Shown: positions 1 through 6,995 of the stretch, piece by piece | Layout of the letters: every line of letters starts with the position of its first letter | How positions within the stretch are numbered: the first letter of the stretch is position 1 | Source of the DNA: an uncultured Eubacterium sp. | GTDB lineage: Bacteria; Bacillota; Clostridia; Lachnospirales; Lachnospiraceae | Assembly: GCA_910584595.1 (NCBI GenBank) | Contig: CAJUBQ010000101.1 | Coordinates: 1 to 14,965 of the forward strand | Length of the DNA stretch: 14,965 nucleotides | Direction of reading: 5' to 3' | Position numbers and translations under genes: made by a program | The notes under the pieces: model-generated | Database searches by the model: none | What the model was told of the DNA's origin: nothing | What the model saw: the letters and a program-made list of their open reading frames with translations, nothing else

Positions 1-168
1 ACAGGCGGCGAGGCCGAAGCGGCGCCTTTAGCTGCTGGCGGCAGCCAGGGCGAATTAGGCGGCGCGACCGTCCGGTTCCACAGCCTGGATGCAGAATGCT
101 TAGGGCTTCTTGCATTCTGGAGCGGACACAGCAGACGGGGCAGATTTTCTCTCACTGCGTCCGAGTAG
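1..168 (+). CDS. Possible 3' end of an upstream gene (partial)
   Basis: A GC-rich stretch is open in frame 1 from the window edge to a TAG at 166-168. The translation is rich in Gly and Ala (for example GEAEAAPLAAGGSQGELGGA) and then loses compositional bias. Its base composition is clearly higher in G+C than everything downstream. Frame 3 is also open here, so the reading frame is not certain. An 8-bp inverted repeat (CAGAATGC at 92-99, GCATTCTG at 112-119) lies inside it but has no T-run, so I do not call a terminator. I do not recognise the product. It could equally be non-coding. Confidence 0.2.
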   Translation, partial: TGGEAEAAPLAAGGSQGELGGATVRFHSLDAECLGLLAFWSGHSRRGRFSLTASE

Positions 169-271
169 CCAGAATGTAACACTTTTTGTAAACTGTTGCT
201 TTATTACTTGCCCCCCCCCGTGAAAAGTAACCTCATTTGCTTCAATTTCTGCAAAACCAGTAAAAAATAAC

Positions 272-300
272 TTGATATCTGCTCCCAATTCCTGTATAAT
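272..300 (+). promoter_or_regulatory. Vegetative promoter of tRNA-Leu
   Basis: A -35 box TTGATA (272-277) and a perfect -10 box TATAAT (295-300) are separated by 17 bp. The predicted start, about 7 bp downstream, falls just before the tRNA at 313, as expected for a tRNA promoter with a very short 5' leader. Confidence 0.85.
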
Positions 301-312
301 ACTTTTTGTGAT

Positions 313-392
313 GCGGATATGGCGGAATTGGCAGACGCGCCAGATTTAGGTTCTGGTGGGAGACCGTGCAGGTTCAAGTCCTGTTATCCGCA
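313..392 (+). tRNA. tRNA-Leu (anticodon UAG)
   Basis: The acceptor stem GCGGATA (313-319) pairs perfectly with TATCCGC (385-391), with discriminator base A392. The anticodon stem CCAGA/TCTGG encloses the loop TTTAGGT, giving anticodon UAG, which reads CUA and other CUN leucine codons. The long variable arm and the T-arm GGTTCAAGTCC are typical of class II tRNA-Leu. CCA is not encoded; the discriminator is followed directly by TTTTT, which may help end transcription. It stands alone with its own promoter. Confidence 0.96.
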
Positions 393-519
393 TTTTTGTT
401 ATTATAAAATTTGCAGAATCACAGGTACATCCATTGCTTTTAAATTTTCGTTGCATTTTCCCACCATCTTTATATTTGCCTGATTTCTTTTCCTTACCAG
501 GGAAACTAATCTGAAAAAA

Positions 520-1341
520 TTACATTTCAAACAAAAATCCTGTCTCGTAAAAGGATAACGCTGTCTGACGGTCTGTTTGTACATCATGCACCTGATGCCC
601 CTGCATGGTTAATTGCTTCGTCCACTGCTGCATCAAACGCATATGTTCCTGCCTTTCTTTCTGCAAACGTTTCTTCTTCCGCCGTTCCTCTTCCACACGC
701 TTTTCTTCCAGCTTTTTGGCAATATCCCGATTCTTTGATGCCCGGTAAGTCATACCTCCTCCTGACTCCGCCTGAAACATACTTCTTGCCGCTGACGCAG
801 AGCCTCCATAGAGTTTGCTGTATCCGTGTCCGTTATGCTCCTCAATCGAAGCTCCGAAATGTTCAACCGCAAATGAACCCGCACTTCCCATACCAAAAAA
901 CGGATCTGGCACTGAGCGGTTTACCTTTGTATACCCAAGTACCCACGCCTCATATTCCGGATCGTTTTTCATCTGTTCCCATCCCTCCTGGGAAATAAAA
1001 ACCGTTTCTTCATCATAAGGTCTGGAAGGCGCAAAAGGAATTTTCCCAAGTAAATTGCTGATATATGCCTGGTATTCACTCATAGACATATTTTGCGTAT
1101 CCACGCTTTGTGCACCCCAGGTTTTTCGCACAGACTCACCTGCTTTTACCATCTCCATAACCCTGCTTTTACTTTCCGGGTTCCTCCTGATAAAATCCGT
1201 TACCACACTTTTTTCCTTTGGAATCCGGCTGCCGCTTTCATTTACCGGCAGCTCCTTATGCTCAGTTTTTTTTACTGTATTTTGCTTCTTCGTACTGCCG
1301 ACATAGCCATTCGCCCAACGATTGATACTTACCGCATTCAT
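520..1341 (-). CDS. Uncharacterised 273-aa protein, possibly of the motility regulon (DUF6033-like)
   Basis: The frame encodes 273 residues starting at ATG 1341 behind GGGAGG, about 7 nt upstream. There is no signal peptide or membrane segment, so it is probably cytoplasmic or exported by a non-Sec route. The N-terminal 60 residues are polar. The middle (about 75-190) is a globular region with WGAQSVDTQNMSMSEYQAYI, aromatic residues and Gly/Ser-rich turns. Residues about 200-240 form a very basic Arg/Lys/Glu helix, probably a coiled coil. It recalls proteins annotated as DUF6033 in Lachnospiraceae, but that is from memory. A sigma-D-like promoter lies about 75 bp upstream, suggesting co-regulation with motility genes. 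No clear terminator follows. The biochemical role is unknown. Confidence 0.8.
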   Translation of the reverse strand: MNAVSINRWANGYVGSTKKQNTVKKTEHKELPVNESGSRIPKEKSVVTDFIRRNPESKSRVMEMVKAGESVRKTWGAQSVDTQNMSMSEYQAYISNLLGKIPFAPSRPYDEETVFISQEGWEQMKNDPEYEAWVLGYTKVNRSVPDPFFGMGSAGSFAVEHFGASIEEHNGHGYSKLYGGSASAARSMFQAESGGGMTYRASKNRDIAKKLEEKRVEEERRKKKRLQKERQEHMRLMQQWTKQLTMQGHQVHDVQTDRQTALSFYETGFLFEM

Positions 1342-1418
1342 AATGCAAACCTCCCTGTCTAATACACAAAACTTAGCAACTTCTGCTTCATTTAATCGAA
1401 ATACGATGTCTAAATACT

Positions 1419-1445
1419 ATATCGGCTCTCAAATAAAAATCTATA
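1419..1445 (-). promoter_or_regulatory. Sigma-D (sigma-28)-like promoter
   Basis: On the minus strand TATA (1445-1442) is followed after exactly 15 bp by GCCGATAT (1426-1419). The sigma-28/sigma-D consensus is TAAA-N15-GCCGATAT: the -10 element matches at 8 of 8 positions and the -35 core at 3 of 4. It points at the 273-aa gene and would give a leader of about 70 nt. Confidence 0.6.
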
Positions 1446-1538
1446 GCAAAATGACACGAACAGCACATCTGATCTATTTTTAAATCATTTGACAGCGGTC
1501 TGTGTTCTAATTAAAAAAAGTAACCACTTCAATAACTC

Positions 1539-1567
1539 TTTACACTGCTGCCCGCATACGTTAAAAT
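1539..1567 (+). promoter_or_regulatory. Promoter of the small gene at 1630 (copy 1)
   Basis: TTTACA (1539-1544), a 17-bp spacer and TAAAAT (1562-1567). The promoter and the leader after it (TGACTGTATCAGTAAACGAC) are nearly repeated in front of the damaged second copy at 7196, which argues that both core promoter and leader are conserved functional sequence. Confidence 0.75.
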
Positions 1568-1629
1568 GACTGTATCAGTAAACGACTATATCAATCGAGC
1601 TTGTATGAATCACAAAGGCGGTGGAGAAT

Positions 1630-1833
1630 ATGGAAGTAATGGAAATGTCAAAAGAAGAAATAATGAAAAATGCTATTTCAGACTTTTCAAAAGTACAAAG
1701 ACATATGCTTTTAGCAAAGAAAGAAAATGCAACCGAAACATACAATGACTTAAAAGATGAATATATAGACTTAAAAGCATTGCTTACTTCTTTAGGAGTA
1801 AACCTTACAGAAATTGACAAGGTAAAAGAGTAA
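1630..1833 (+). CDS. Small protein of about 67 residues, copy 1 (intact)
   Basis: The frame opens with GTG at 1621, but I place the start at ATG 1630. Alignment with the second copy (around 7284) keeps both this ATG and a purine-rich ribosome binding site exactly 13 nt upstream (GGCGGTGG at 1617). The product is small, charged and probably all helical. The first 40 residues are Glu/Lys-rich. The last 30, containing YxDLKxEYIDLKALLTSLGV and TEID, match copy 2 closely and are the conserved part. No signal peptide, membrane segment or DNA-binding motif is evident. A weak GTAAAG/CTTAC hairpin-like stretch with CTTTTT follows at about 1858-1886. I do not recognise the family. It may be a small regulator or partner protein of the flanked cassette. 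Confidence 0.75.
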   Translation: MEVMEMSKEEIMKNAISDFSKVQRHMLLAKKENATETYNDLKDEYIDLKALLTSLGVNLTEIDKVKE

Positions 1834-1905
1834 TAAGACCATATAACCACTAAGGAACTGTAAAGAAATAATCCAACAAACTTACCTGTCTTTTTCAAAC
1901 ACGCT

Positions 1906-2694
1906 CTAACGAGTACGCCAGGCTGATTTCCTGCCTCCCGGAATAACAACATCTTTGTATCGTTTGTCCACTCCCGGCTCATATAACTTACTCTGTGGGT
2001 TATAATTGTAATATTGCAGATAGAGCTCTCCAACCGCATTATTGTAAAACGAACCAAGGATTGTTTTTTGCTCAGACTCTTCGTCCTGCTCCAATATCAT
2101 CGAAAATCCCCGGGACAGGCTGTTTTCAATTGAAATTTCTCCCTCCCCGCTGCAAAGCCGCTCCAACCTGCCATCCTCCCGGACTGTAAGAAGTAAATAT
2201 CCCCTTGTGCTGGAAGACTGCTGAAGTCCAAGCGTAAAATCCGGACATCCATCTCCATTATAATCCGCCCATTCCAGCGAAAACTCTTCCGGAAAGTTAA
2301 AAACCGTACCGCGATTCGGCCACAATTGTTCTAAACCTGTTTCAAACAAGAGATTTCCGTCCCCGTCAAACGTACGGAGTATATAATTTCCTTCATAATT
2401 TTGCGGATACGTGTAAATACTCGGCGCATATTCATCCATCGTTTCATTATAATATGTTCCCTCTGTCATCCAAAGCTCTACCGTTACGTCACTTCCGTCA
2501 GACAGCGGCATAATGCCTGAAGCCATTTTGATGTTTTCCAGCCAAGACGCCGTTTTCTTATTGACATAATCCTTCTCCTGCCGATTTTCTTTCGGATTGA
2601 AAACGAATGCAAGCGTAATCACAGCAATCAGCGCTAAAATCACAGCACTCGTCCAAACCAAACGTTTTTTATACCGCATCTTATATACGATCAA
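1906..2694 (-). CDS. Membrane-anchored extracellular protein with a calcium-loop-like motif
   Basis: The open frame reaches ATG 2721, but that ATG has no ribosome binding site. A strong AAAGGAGG lies inside the frame and best serves the TTG at 2694 (10 nt away); an ATG at 2676 is too far. From TTG the protein has 262 residues: a basic start, one hydrophobic segment at about 12-32 (SAVILALIAVITLAFVF), and the rest outside. There is no lipobox cysteine, so it is an uncleaved membrane anchor or uncleaved signal, not a lipoprotein. Around residues 144-152 the motif DYNGDGCPD has the DxNxDGxxD spacing of dockerin/FG-GAP-type calcium loops. A similar FDGDGNL lies about 35 residues earlier. The rest resembles beta-rich VCBS-like proteins. 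No precise family is recognised and no function is assigned. It is read in the same direction as the nuclease operon, 130 bp downstream of it. Confidence 0.8.
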   Translation of the reverse strand: MIVYKMRYKKRLVWTSAVILALIAVITLAFVFNPKENRQEKDYVNKKTASWLENIKMASGIMPLSDGSDVTVELWMTEGTYYNETMDEYAPSIYTYPQNYEGNYILRTFDGDGNLLFETGLEQLWPNRGTVFNFPEEFSLEWADYNGDGCPDFTLGLQQSSSTRGYLLLTVREDGRLERLCSGEGEISIENSLSRGFSMILEQDEESEQKTILGSFYNNAVGELYLQYYNYNPQSKLYEPGVDKRYKDVVIPGGRKSAWRTR

Positions 2695-2823
2695 AATCTT
2701 TTGGCCTCCTTTCGCACACATAGATCTATATGCAGCAGACTTCCTTATGCCATTGAGTCTATCATATACAGACCTGATAAATCAAGCTTTTTAACATAAT
2801 AAAATATCCTCTCATACATGCCA

Positions 2824-3462
2824 TCAATCGTAATCGATCTCCTTAAATTGTTGACCATTATATGCAGCTCTGAATAGTTTTGATTTTTTTACACATTCAA
2901 GTGCAACCTTGCCAGCTGCTTCGTTTAGCAACCTGTTTCTTTCTGGATCCGTTTCTTTTTTCGCTGCTTGTTCCAGATTTAATGCCATTTTCTCTAAACG
3001 TTCTACTAACCATGCCAAATTATGTATAGGGCGATATAGTTTCAACAATTTTATCATTTCACGCCCTTTTGCATCTTCGGAATCAATTCCACCAATTTCA
3101 TTTCTGATAAATATATCATTATAATCTACTTTGACCGGATTATAGAATAATTCGTTTTCTATTTCAGAGGATCCTTGAAAATCCCCTTTATATTTGTCTC
3201 CTTTTGATAAATTGCACTTTGGACATGCCCACATTAAATTCTCATATTCCGTTAATAGGGTATCCTTTTTACCTTGAAAAACTTTTACCGGTATAAAATG
3301 TTCAACATGATAAGATATTGTCAATAATTCACTTGACATATTGCAATAACAGCATCTTTCCTGAAAATCTTCTCTCAAAAATGGTTTGTACTTCGGATAT
3401 TTATCAAATCGTTCTTTACATGTTCTTTTTATCTGATGATTTTTAAAGTTCTCGTATCTCAT
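2824..3462 (-). CDS. HNH endonuclease (likely effector of the operon)
   Basis: The protein has 212 residues and a zinc-supported HNH fold near the N-terminus: C37-x2-C40 (RCCYC), then H52-x-E54-H55-x-I-P (HVEHFIP), N75 in ENLMWAC, and C80-x2-C83-N84 with K87. These are the metal-binding and catalytic positions expected of an HNH/McrA-like DNase. The C-terminal half (about 105-212) is helical and lacks a recognisable DNA-binding domain; it may bind the partner protein. It starts one base after the receiver gene's stop, with its ribosome binding site (GAGGAA) inside the end of that gene, so the two are surely co-transcribed and probably translationally coupled. Nuclease activity is well supported. 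A role as a phosphorelay-controlled toxin or defence effector is inferred from the operon. Confidence 0.88.
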   Translation of the reverse strand: MRYENFKNHQIKRTCKERFDKYPKYKPFLREDFQERCCYCNMSSELLTISYHVEHFIPVKVFQGKKDTLLTEYENLMWACPKCNLSKGDKYKGDFQGSSEIENELFYNPVKVDYNDIFIRNEIGGIDSEDAKGREMIKLLKLYRPIHNLAWLVERLEKMALNLEQAAKKETDPERNRLLNEAAGKVALECVKKSKLFRAAYNGQQFKEIDYD

Positions 3463-3463
3463 T

Positions 3464-4114
3464 TTAATTCCTCAACATATTTTCATATTTATCAAGTAAT
3501 GCAAATGCTTCCTTTAAATCATCCATTTCTAATTCCGTGTCTATCGTTGTCTGATACATTTGCTTATACTTTGTCAGTTCCTTTTCTATGTTAATAATAT
3601 TTTCAAGTATCTCTATATTCTCGCCATCTGTTTCAAGCTTTTGTAACTCAACAGACAATTTTGCTTCTAATTCTTTACGTCTCTTAGCATACCTGTTAAT
3701 ATTTAAAAGTATATTTTTCACCAATTCCTTCGTTTCTGCAGATTGTGGATTCAAGAATACTTTTTTTGCGTATACTTTATCCGCATCCGTATGATCTGAT
3801 TCCTTACTTTCATCTGGTGCATTCGTCATAATAATCACAGGGAATTCGGGAAACTCATTATGCGTAAATTCTATGATTTCCCATCCTTTGATAATGTCTT
3901 CCGTTGTGTCTAAACGATAATCAACAATTAGCGCCTGAATAACTTCATCTGAAACATCTTCCCTTATTTCATTAAACAAGGTATCTTTTGTCTTATGTTC
4001 CAATACATATTCTTTAAATTCAACTCCTGTCCCTGCATTTACATTATCAAGAATAGATACTTGTATATCATCTCTTTCGCTTTTTACATCATCAATGATT
4101 CCTATTTGATACAT
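3464..4114 (-). CDS. Receiver-domain protein with coiled-coil tail, no output domain
   Basis: This 216-residue protein starts with a CheY-like receiver domain: acidic pair D8-D9 after the first strand (IGIIDD), putative phospho-acceptor D65 in ALIVDYRL, the switch residue T97 in VIIMTN, and the conserved lysine around K117/K118 in VYAKKVF. Residues about 140-216 are Glu/Lys/Leu-rich and should form a long coiled coil. There is no helix-turn-helix or other DNA-binding domain, so it is unlikely to be a transcription factor. It more likely relays phosphorylation to a protein partner, the obvious candidate being the HNH nuclease encoded one base downstream. Its ATG lies inside the end of the kinase frame (23-nt overlap), implying translational coupling. 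The receiver call is firm; the partner is inferred. Confidence 0.88.
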   Translation of the reverse strand: MYQIGIIDDVKSERDDIQVSILDNVNAGTGVEFKEYVLEHKTKDTLFNEIREDVSDEVIQALIVDYRLDTTEDIIKGWEIIEFTHNEFPEFPVIIMTNAPDESKESDHTDADKVYAKKVFLNPQSAETKELVKNILLNINRYAKRRKELEAKLSVELQKLETDGENIEILENIINIEKELTKYKQMYQTTIDTELEMDDLKEAFALLDKYENMLRN

Positions 4115-4739
4115 ATTCTTTCACCATTCCTTTAAACATAATTTTTAATCCAAAACCTTCACTTCTTTCCAGGACTTCTACGATTCCATTATTTCTTTCT
4201 ACCGTTTCCTTTACAACCCACAATCCTAATCCTGTCCCTCCTTTATCTTTAGAAGTTTCTCCCATTTCGAATATTTTATCCGGGTTATTTTTATACTTCT
4301 CTGCCAAAGCAGGTCCGTTATTCTCCATTAAAAAGCAAATATCTTCCCCTTGATTATATAATTCGAACCAGATCTCTCGTCGTGAATTATGCTCCTGCTC
4401 TAAAAACCAGGCAGCATTCAGCAAAAAATTATTCAATATAATATAGAGATCAACAATTGACATTTGAACATTACCACCGGATTTTCTTTCTTCAAAAATA
4501 TCCGGTCTGATTGTTATATGTTTATCTTCCAGCATCAATTGCCATTTCCCTAATATATTTACGATCTCTTCATGCAAGGAAATCTCTTTTTTTACCAGGC
4601 TATCCTTTTTTAACCCCTCCATAACAACATCTAAAAATGCAGCTGTTAATCTGTCATTTTTCTCTAAAATATCTATTCTGGTATACGGATTATATACCGG
4701 CAAGCCCGTATATTCTTTTCCCTGCAGAATATAATTCAC
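4092..4739 (-). CDS. Histidine-kinase catalytic half, -1 frame part of the split sensor
   Basis: This open frame (215 residues from a GTG at 4739 that lacks a convincing ribosome binding site) carries a second GHKL ATPase domain: N box ILNNFLLNAA (N108), G1-like ENNGP at 139-143, and G2 GGTGLGL at 167-173. It is a histidine kinase catalytic domain without its own dimerisation helix. Reading upstream in the same frame through the GTG gives HEFNAINTQF and a further 10 residues with no stop, back to the T-run at 4800-4805. That is an H-box with its phospho-accepting His, missing from this open frame alone. I read it as the C-terminal part of one protein with 4748-6631, joined by a -1 shift into an 846-residue product. 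Its end overlaps the receiver gene by 23 nt. Confidence 0.85.
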   Translation of the reverse strand: MNYILQGKEYTGLPVYNPYTRIDILEKNDRLTAAFLDVVMEGLKKDSLVKKEISLHEEIVNILGKWQLMLEDKHITIRPDIFEERKSGGNVQMSIVDLYIILNNFLLNAAWFLEQEHNSRREIWFELYNQGEDICFLMENNGPALAEKYKNNPDKIFEMGETSKDKGGTGLGLWVVKETVERNNGIVEVLERSEGFGLKIMFKGMVKEYVSNRNH

Positions 4740-4747
4740 TCTGCTTC

Positions 4748-6631
4748 TTATCTGAGGCGCCTGTATATGGAACTGTGTGTTAATAGCATTAAACTCATGA
4801 AAAAAGTATTAAGTATAATACCGGATGAACTCAAAATCTGCAGCATTTGTTTGCTTTGCAAAGCATTCTCAGCCTCATCAACCAATTGCTGTACTGTACC
4901 AAACAATTCGTCTTCTGTAAATTGTTCTTTTTCTCCCTGAGATTCATTCGATCCTTCATCTTCCTTTTTTTCATTCTGATGCTTCTGCGCACGCTTTCGT
5001 GCCTCATCTTTCACACGTTCTGCAAAATCAGACAATTCCTTCTCTATTGTCACAATCCATTTTGCATATTCTCTATAAATATATTGCCTGTCATATTCAA
5101 ATTCATTCACAGCTTCTTGCAGCATATTGACAAATATATAGTATGCATCTGTCAGTGCAATTCCTTCTCTGTTGGCCATATCTTCAAGTTCAGGATTAGT
5201 CTCTCTGCCTATTTTCACCCAGCCAATCATCTGATAAGGTTCCACTCGCCAGCGCCCACGCAAATGAGAAGGCGCTGCAGGACTTTTTTGCGCACGAACA
5301 CCTAAGCCCAGCCAATCAAATAAAGCTCCCTCATCACCATATGGACGCACTTTAAAATTATCTCTGTAAATTTTTATACCCGAAAAATGCTCTAATAAAT
5401 TTTTTCTCTTGCGTACAGCAACTTTTTTCATAATATCATAACCTGGACTATTAGCATTTCGCAAAAAAAACATTTCTGCATAGAATGGTCCTACGCTCTG
5501 AATTCTGTCCCGCTCATCTTCTTTAAGCGCTTCCAAAATTTTAATATTTTTAGTAATCTCTTTGTTATAGTCATCCTTCGTATAATTTTTGACTTGCAAT
5601 TTCTCAATTTGCCAAAATTCATCTATATTTTTCGTTACCGAATGACCATACTTTTCAACCGTAATTGTTCGTCTGCTCAAATCGACTTCATTACGAAACA
5701 ATTTTACGCTCAATGTTTCTTTCCCATCATATTGAACTCTGATTCTGTAATCAAAATCCTCCTTATCTATCGCAACTTTCTCTGTACGATAATTGAACTC
5801 ATTACAGTAATGATTATTAATAATAACTTCAAACTTATCAACGTTTCCTATCGGATTAATACTGTTTAAATTTGTATTAACTTTCTTAAATAATCGTTTA
5901 CTCCAGGGTTCTCTTGTTGGGGTTAAAATAATCATTGTTCCCGTTTTCCAGTCATGCTCCTTCCAAACATGTTCATAATCTTTAAACTCCGCCCGAATAT
6001 AATCTTCATATAACTCAACCTGTTTATTCAACTCAGCCTTTACTTCATCGATCAATTGAACCCTGGCAAATTGCTCCCAATTCATAAACCATTTTATAAC
6101 CGAATCACTTTTTACAGACTTCGTATACATTAAAGAATGTTTAGAAAGCTTATCTAATGCAAATCTGCCAATCCCTTTTGCGCCTGTCTTTATTCGGCCC
6201 CTTGGTGATATCGTATTGTTTTCCTTATCACTGGTACCGATATGCATCCAGATTGTTCCGACAACCTCTTCTGTCATACCATATCCATTATCAGCAATGA
6301 CAATCTTATTATAAGAAAATAATATATTCCTTAATTCCCTTTGTTGCTGTTCGGTTAAATCAACCTTTTTTATTATTTCATCATCTTTTTCTTTGTAAAA
6401 CGTCATAACAGCATTCAGATCTTCTTTACTTAACACTTCAGTTGCTAAAGGTAAATCTAAGACATTAGGAATATCAGGAAATGGTATCTCTAATTTTACT
6501 AACACACAGGTAGCATCTGCGTCATAAGCATTTTTTATCAATTCAACCAATGCTCCATCAACATCGGCAATATTTTCTCTGCCTATTAATCGTGCTGCTT
6601 TTGCTGCAACAGAAAAATTTACTTCTTTCAT
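4748..6631 (-). CDS. Hsp90/MORC-like GHKL ATPase sensor, zero-frame part of a split histidine kinase
   Basis: The zero frame gives 627 residues from ATG 6631, behind GAGG 8 nt upstream. Residues 1-170 are a GHKL ATPase of the Hsp90/MutL/MORC type (HATPase_c_3): N box ELIKNAYDADA with N34, Mg/ATP motif DNGYGM at 114-119, GTSDK at 132-136, and the lid GAKGIG at 150-155. Residues about 175-300 resemble the S5-like transducer domain that follows such ATPases. The rest, to about 590, is helical with an acidic low-complexity stretch at about 565-590. The frame ends 16 codons after the slippery site at 4799-4805; those 16 codons have no counterpart in a kinase. With a -1 shift it continues into the H-box and the kinase catalytic domain encoded at 4092-4739. 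Unshifted product would be ATPase only; shifted product is an ATPase plus histidine kinase with two ATP sites. Confidence 0.88.
   Translation of the reverse strand: MKEVNFSVAAKAARLIGRENIADVDGALVELIKNAYDADATCVLVKLEIPFPDIPNVLDLPLATEVLSKEDLNAVMTFYKEKDDEIIKKVDLTEQQQRELRNILFSYNKIVIADNGYGMTEEVVGTIWMHIGTSDKENNTISPRGRIKTGAKGIGRFALDKLSKHSLMYTKSVKSDSVIKWFMNWEQFARVQLIDEVKAELNKQVELYEDYIRAEFKDYEHVWKEHDWKTGTMIILTPTREPWSKRLFKKVNTNLNSINPIGNVDKFEVIINNHYCNEFNYRTEKVAIDKEDFDYRIRVQYDGKETLSVKLFRNEVDLSRRTITVEKYGHSVTKNIDEFWQIEKLQVKNYTKDDYNKEITKNIKILEALKEDERDRIQSVGPFYAEMFFLRNANSPGYDIMKKVAVRKRKNLLEHFSGIKIYRDNFKVRPYGDEGALFDWLGLGVRAQKSPAAPSHLRGRWRVEPYQMIGWVKIGRETNPELEDMANREGIALTDAYYIFVNMLQEAVNEFEYDRQYIYREYAKWIVTIEKELSDFAERVKDEARKRAQKHQNEKKEDEGSNESQGEKEQFTEDELFGTVQQLVDEAENALQSKQMLQILSSSGIILNTFFMSLMLLTHSSIYRRLR
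4799..4805 (-). other. U UUU UUC slippery heptamer at the frame junction
   Basis: On the coding (minus) strand the heptamer T TTT TTC sits in the exact X XXY YYZ phase: codons 610 (TTT) and 611 (TTC). A -1 slip continues with CAT GAG TTT, that is HEF, the start of the H-box, and joins the two open frames into 846 codons. A small AU-rich stem TTAAT-GCT-ATTAA begins 6 nt downstream, a plausible but weak stimulator. One extra T in the run would give the same fused frame, so a 1-nt deletion or a phase-variable tract is the alternative. Confidence 0.6.
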
Positions 6632-6639
6632 TCCAGATT

Positions 6640-6648
6640 CCTCACTCC
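6640..6648 (-). promoter_or_regulatory. Ribosome binding site of the sensor ATPase, inside the tnpB remnant
   Basis: GTGAGGAAT on the minus strand, with GAGG 8 nt before ATG 6631. In another frame the same bases read as the end of TnpB (GVRNLE), whose TGA overlaps the start codon as ATGA. Confidence 0.6.
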
Positions 6649-6797
6649 CTTGAATCGATCAGCATTCTCTAGGACACACCCATTCGCTTACTGATAAACC
6701 TTTTGTTTTGGCATTTTGATAACCACAAACGGAAGATATTTGACTGCTGGCATAGAATGTATCCACTTTTATATATTTCCTCCCATTCCAATCCGCC

Positions 6798-6989
6798 TTA
6801 TACTCCAGCTGTCTTGTTAATTCGTGCCACGACTTTTCCGCTTGGCGCCTGTGACACTGTCGCTGATTTTATCTGTCCATCAAATCCCCTATGGACTGAT
6901 GCAAGCAGTTTCTTTCTATATTTGCATACAAAAATTATGTGGTACTGCAGTAAATATTTATGTCTGTTTTTAGATTTCCATGTTCCCAT
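6798..6989 (-). pseudogene. TnpA-TnpB deletion fusion (inactive transposase remnant)
   Basis: The frame starts at ATG 6989 with MGTWKSKNRHKYLLQYHIIF and VCKYRKKLL, the typical N-terminus of an IS200-type Y1 transposase (TnpA). It then switches in frame to TnpB sequence (HRGFDGQIKSATVSQAPSGK) and ends at 6798 after a few out-of-frame residues. The HUH motif and catalytic tyrosine of TnpA are missing, as are most of TnpB and its RuvC residues. A further TnpB fragment continues in the next frame down to about 6660. The open frame reaches 7007, but 6989 is the conserved TnpA start. Confidence 0.85.
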
Positions 6990-6995
6990 GACGCA

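Noticed and set aside
92..119. CAGAATGC/GCATTCTG inverted repeat as a terminator
   Set aside because: Perfect 8-bp stem but a 12-nt loop and no following T-run; function cannot be claimed.
100..288. 62-codon minus-strand open frame
   Set aside because: It runs through the C9 tract and has no ribosome binding site or recognisable protein features.
490..518. Hairpin-like TTTCC/GGAAA after the 273-aa gene
   Set aside because: Only a 5-bp core with bulges and no T-run on either strand, so it is not a convincing terminator.
1566..1748. Open frame starting at the ATG overlapping the copy 1 -10 box
   Set aside because: The ATG is upstream of the predicted transcription start and the frame overlaps the conserved small gene out of phase. 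The similar MTVS start at copy 2 only reflects the shared leader.
1575..2057. 160-codon open frame on the minus strand
   Set aside because: It is antisense to the small gene and overlaps the membrane protein in another frame; codon pattern and start context do not support it.
4847..5305. 152-codon open frame on the plus strand
   Set aside because: It lies wholly inside the sensor ATPase gene on the other strand, is Phe/Leu/Cys-rich in the way of an antisense shadow, and has no ribosome binding site.
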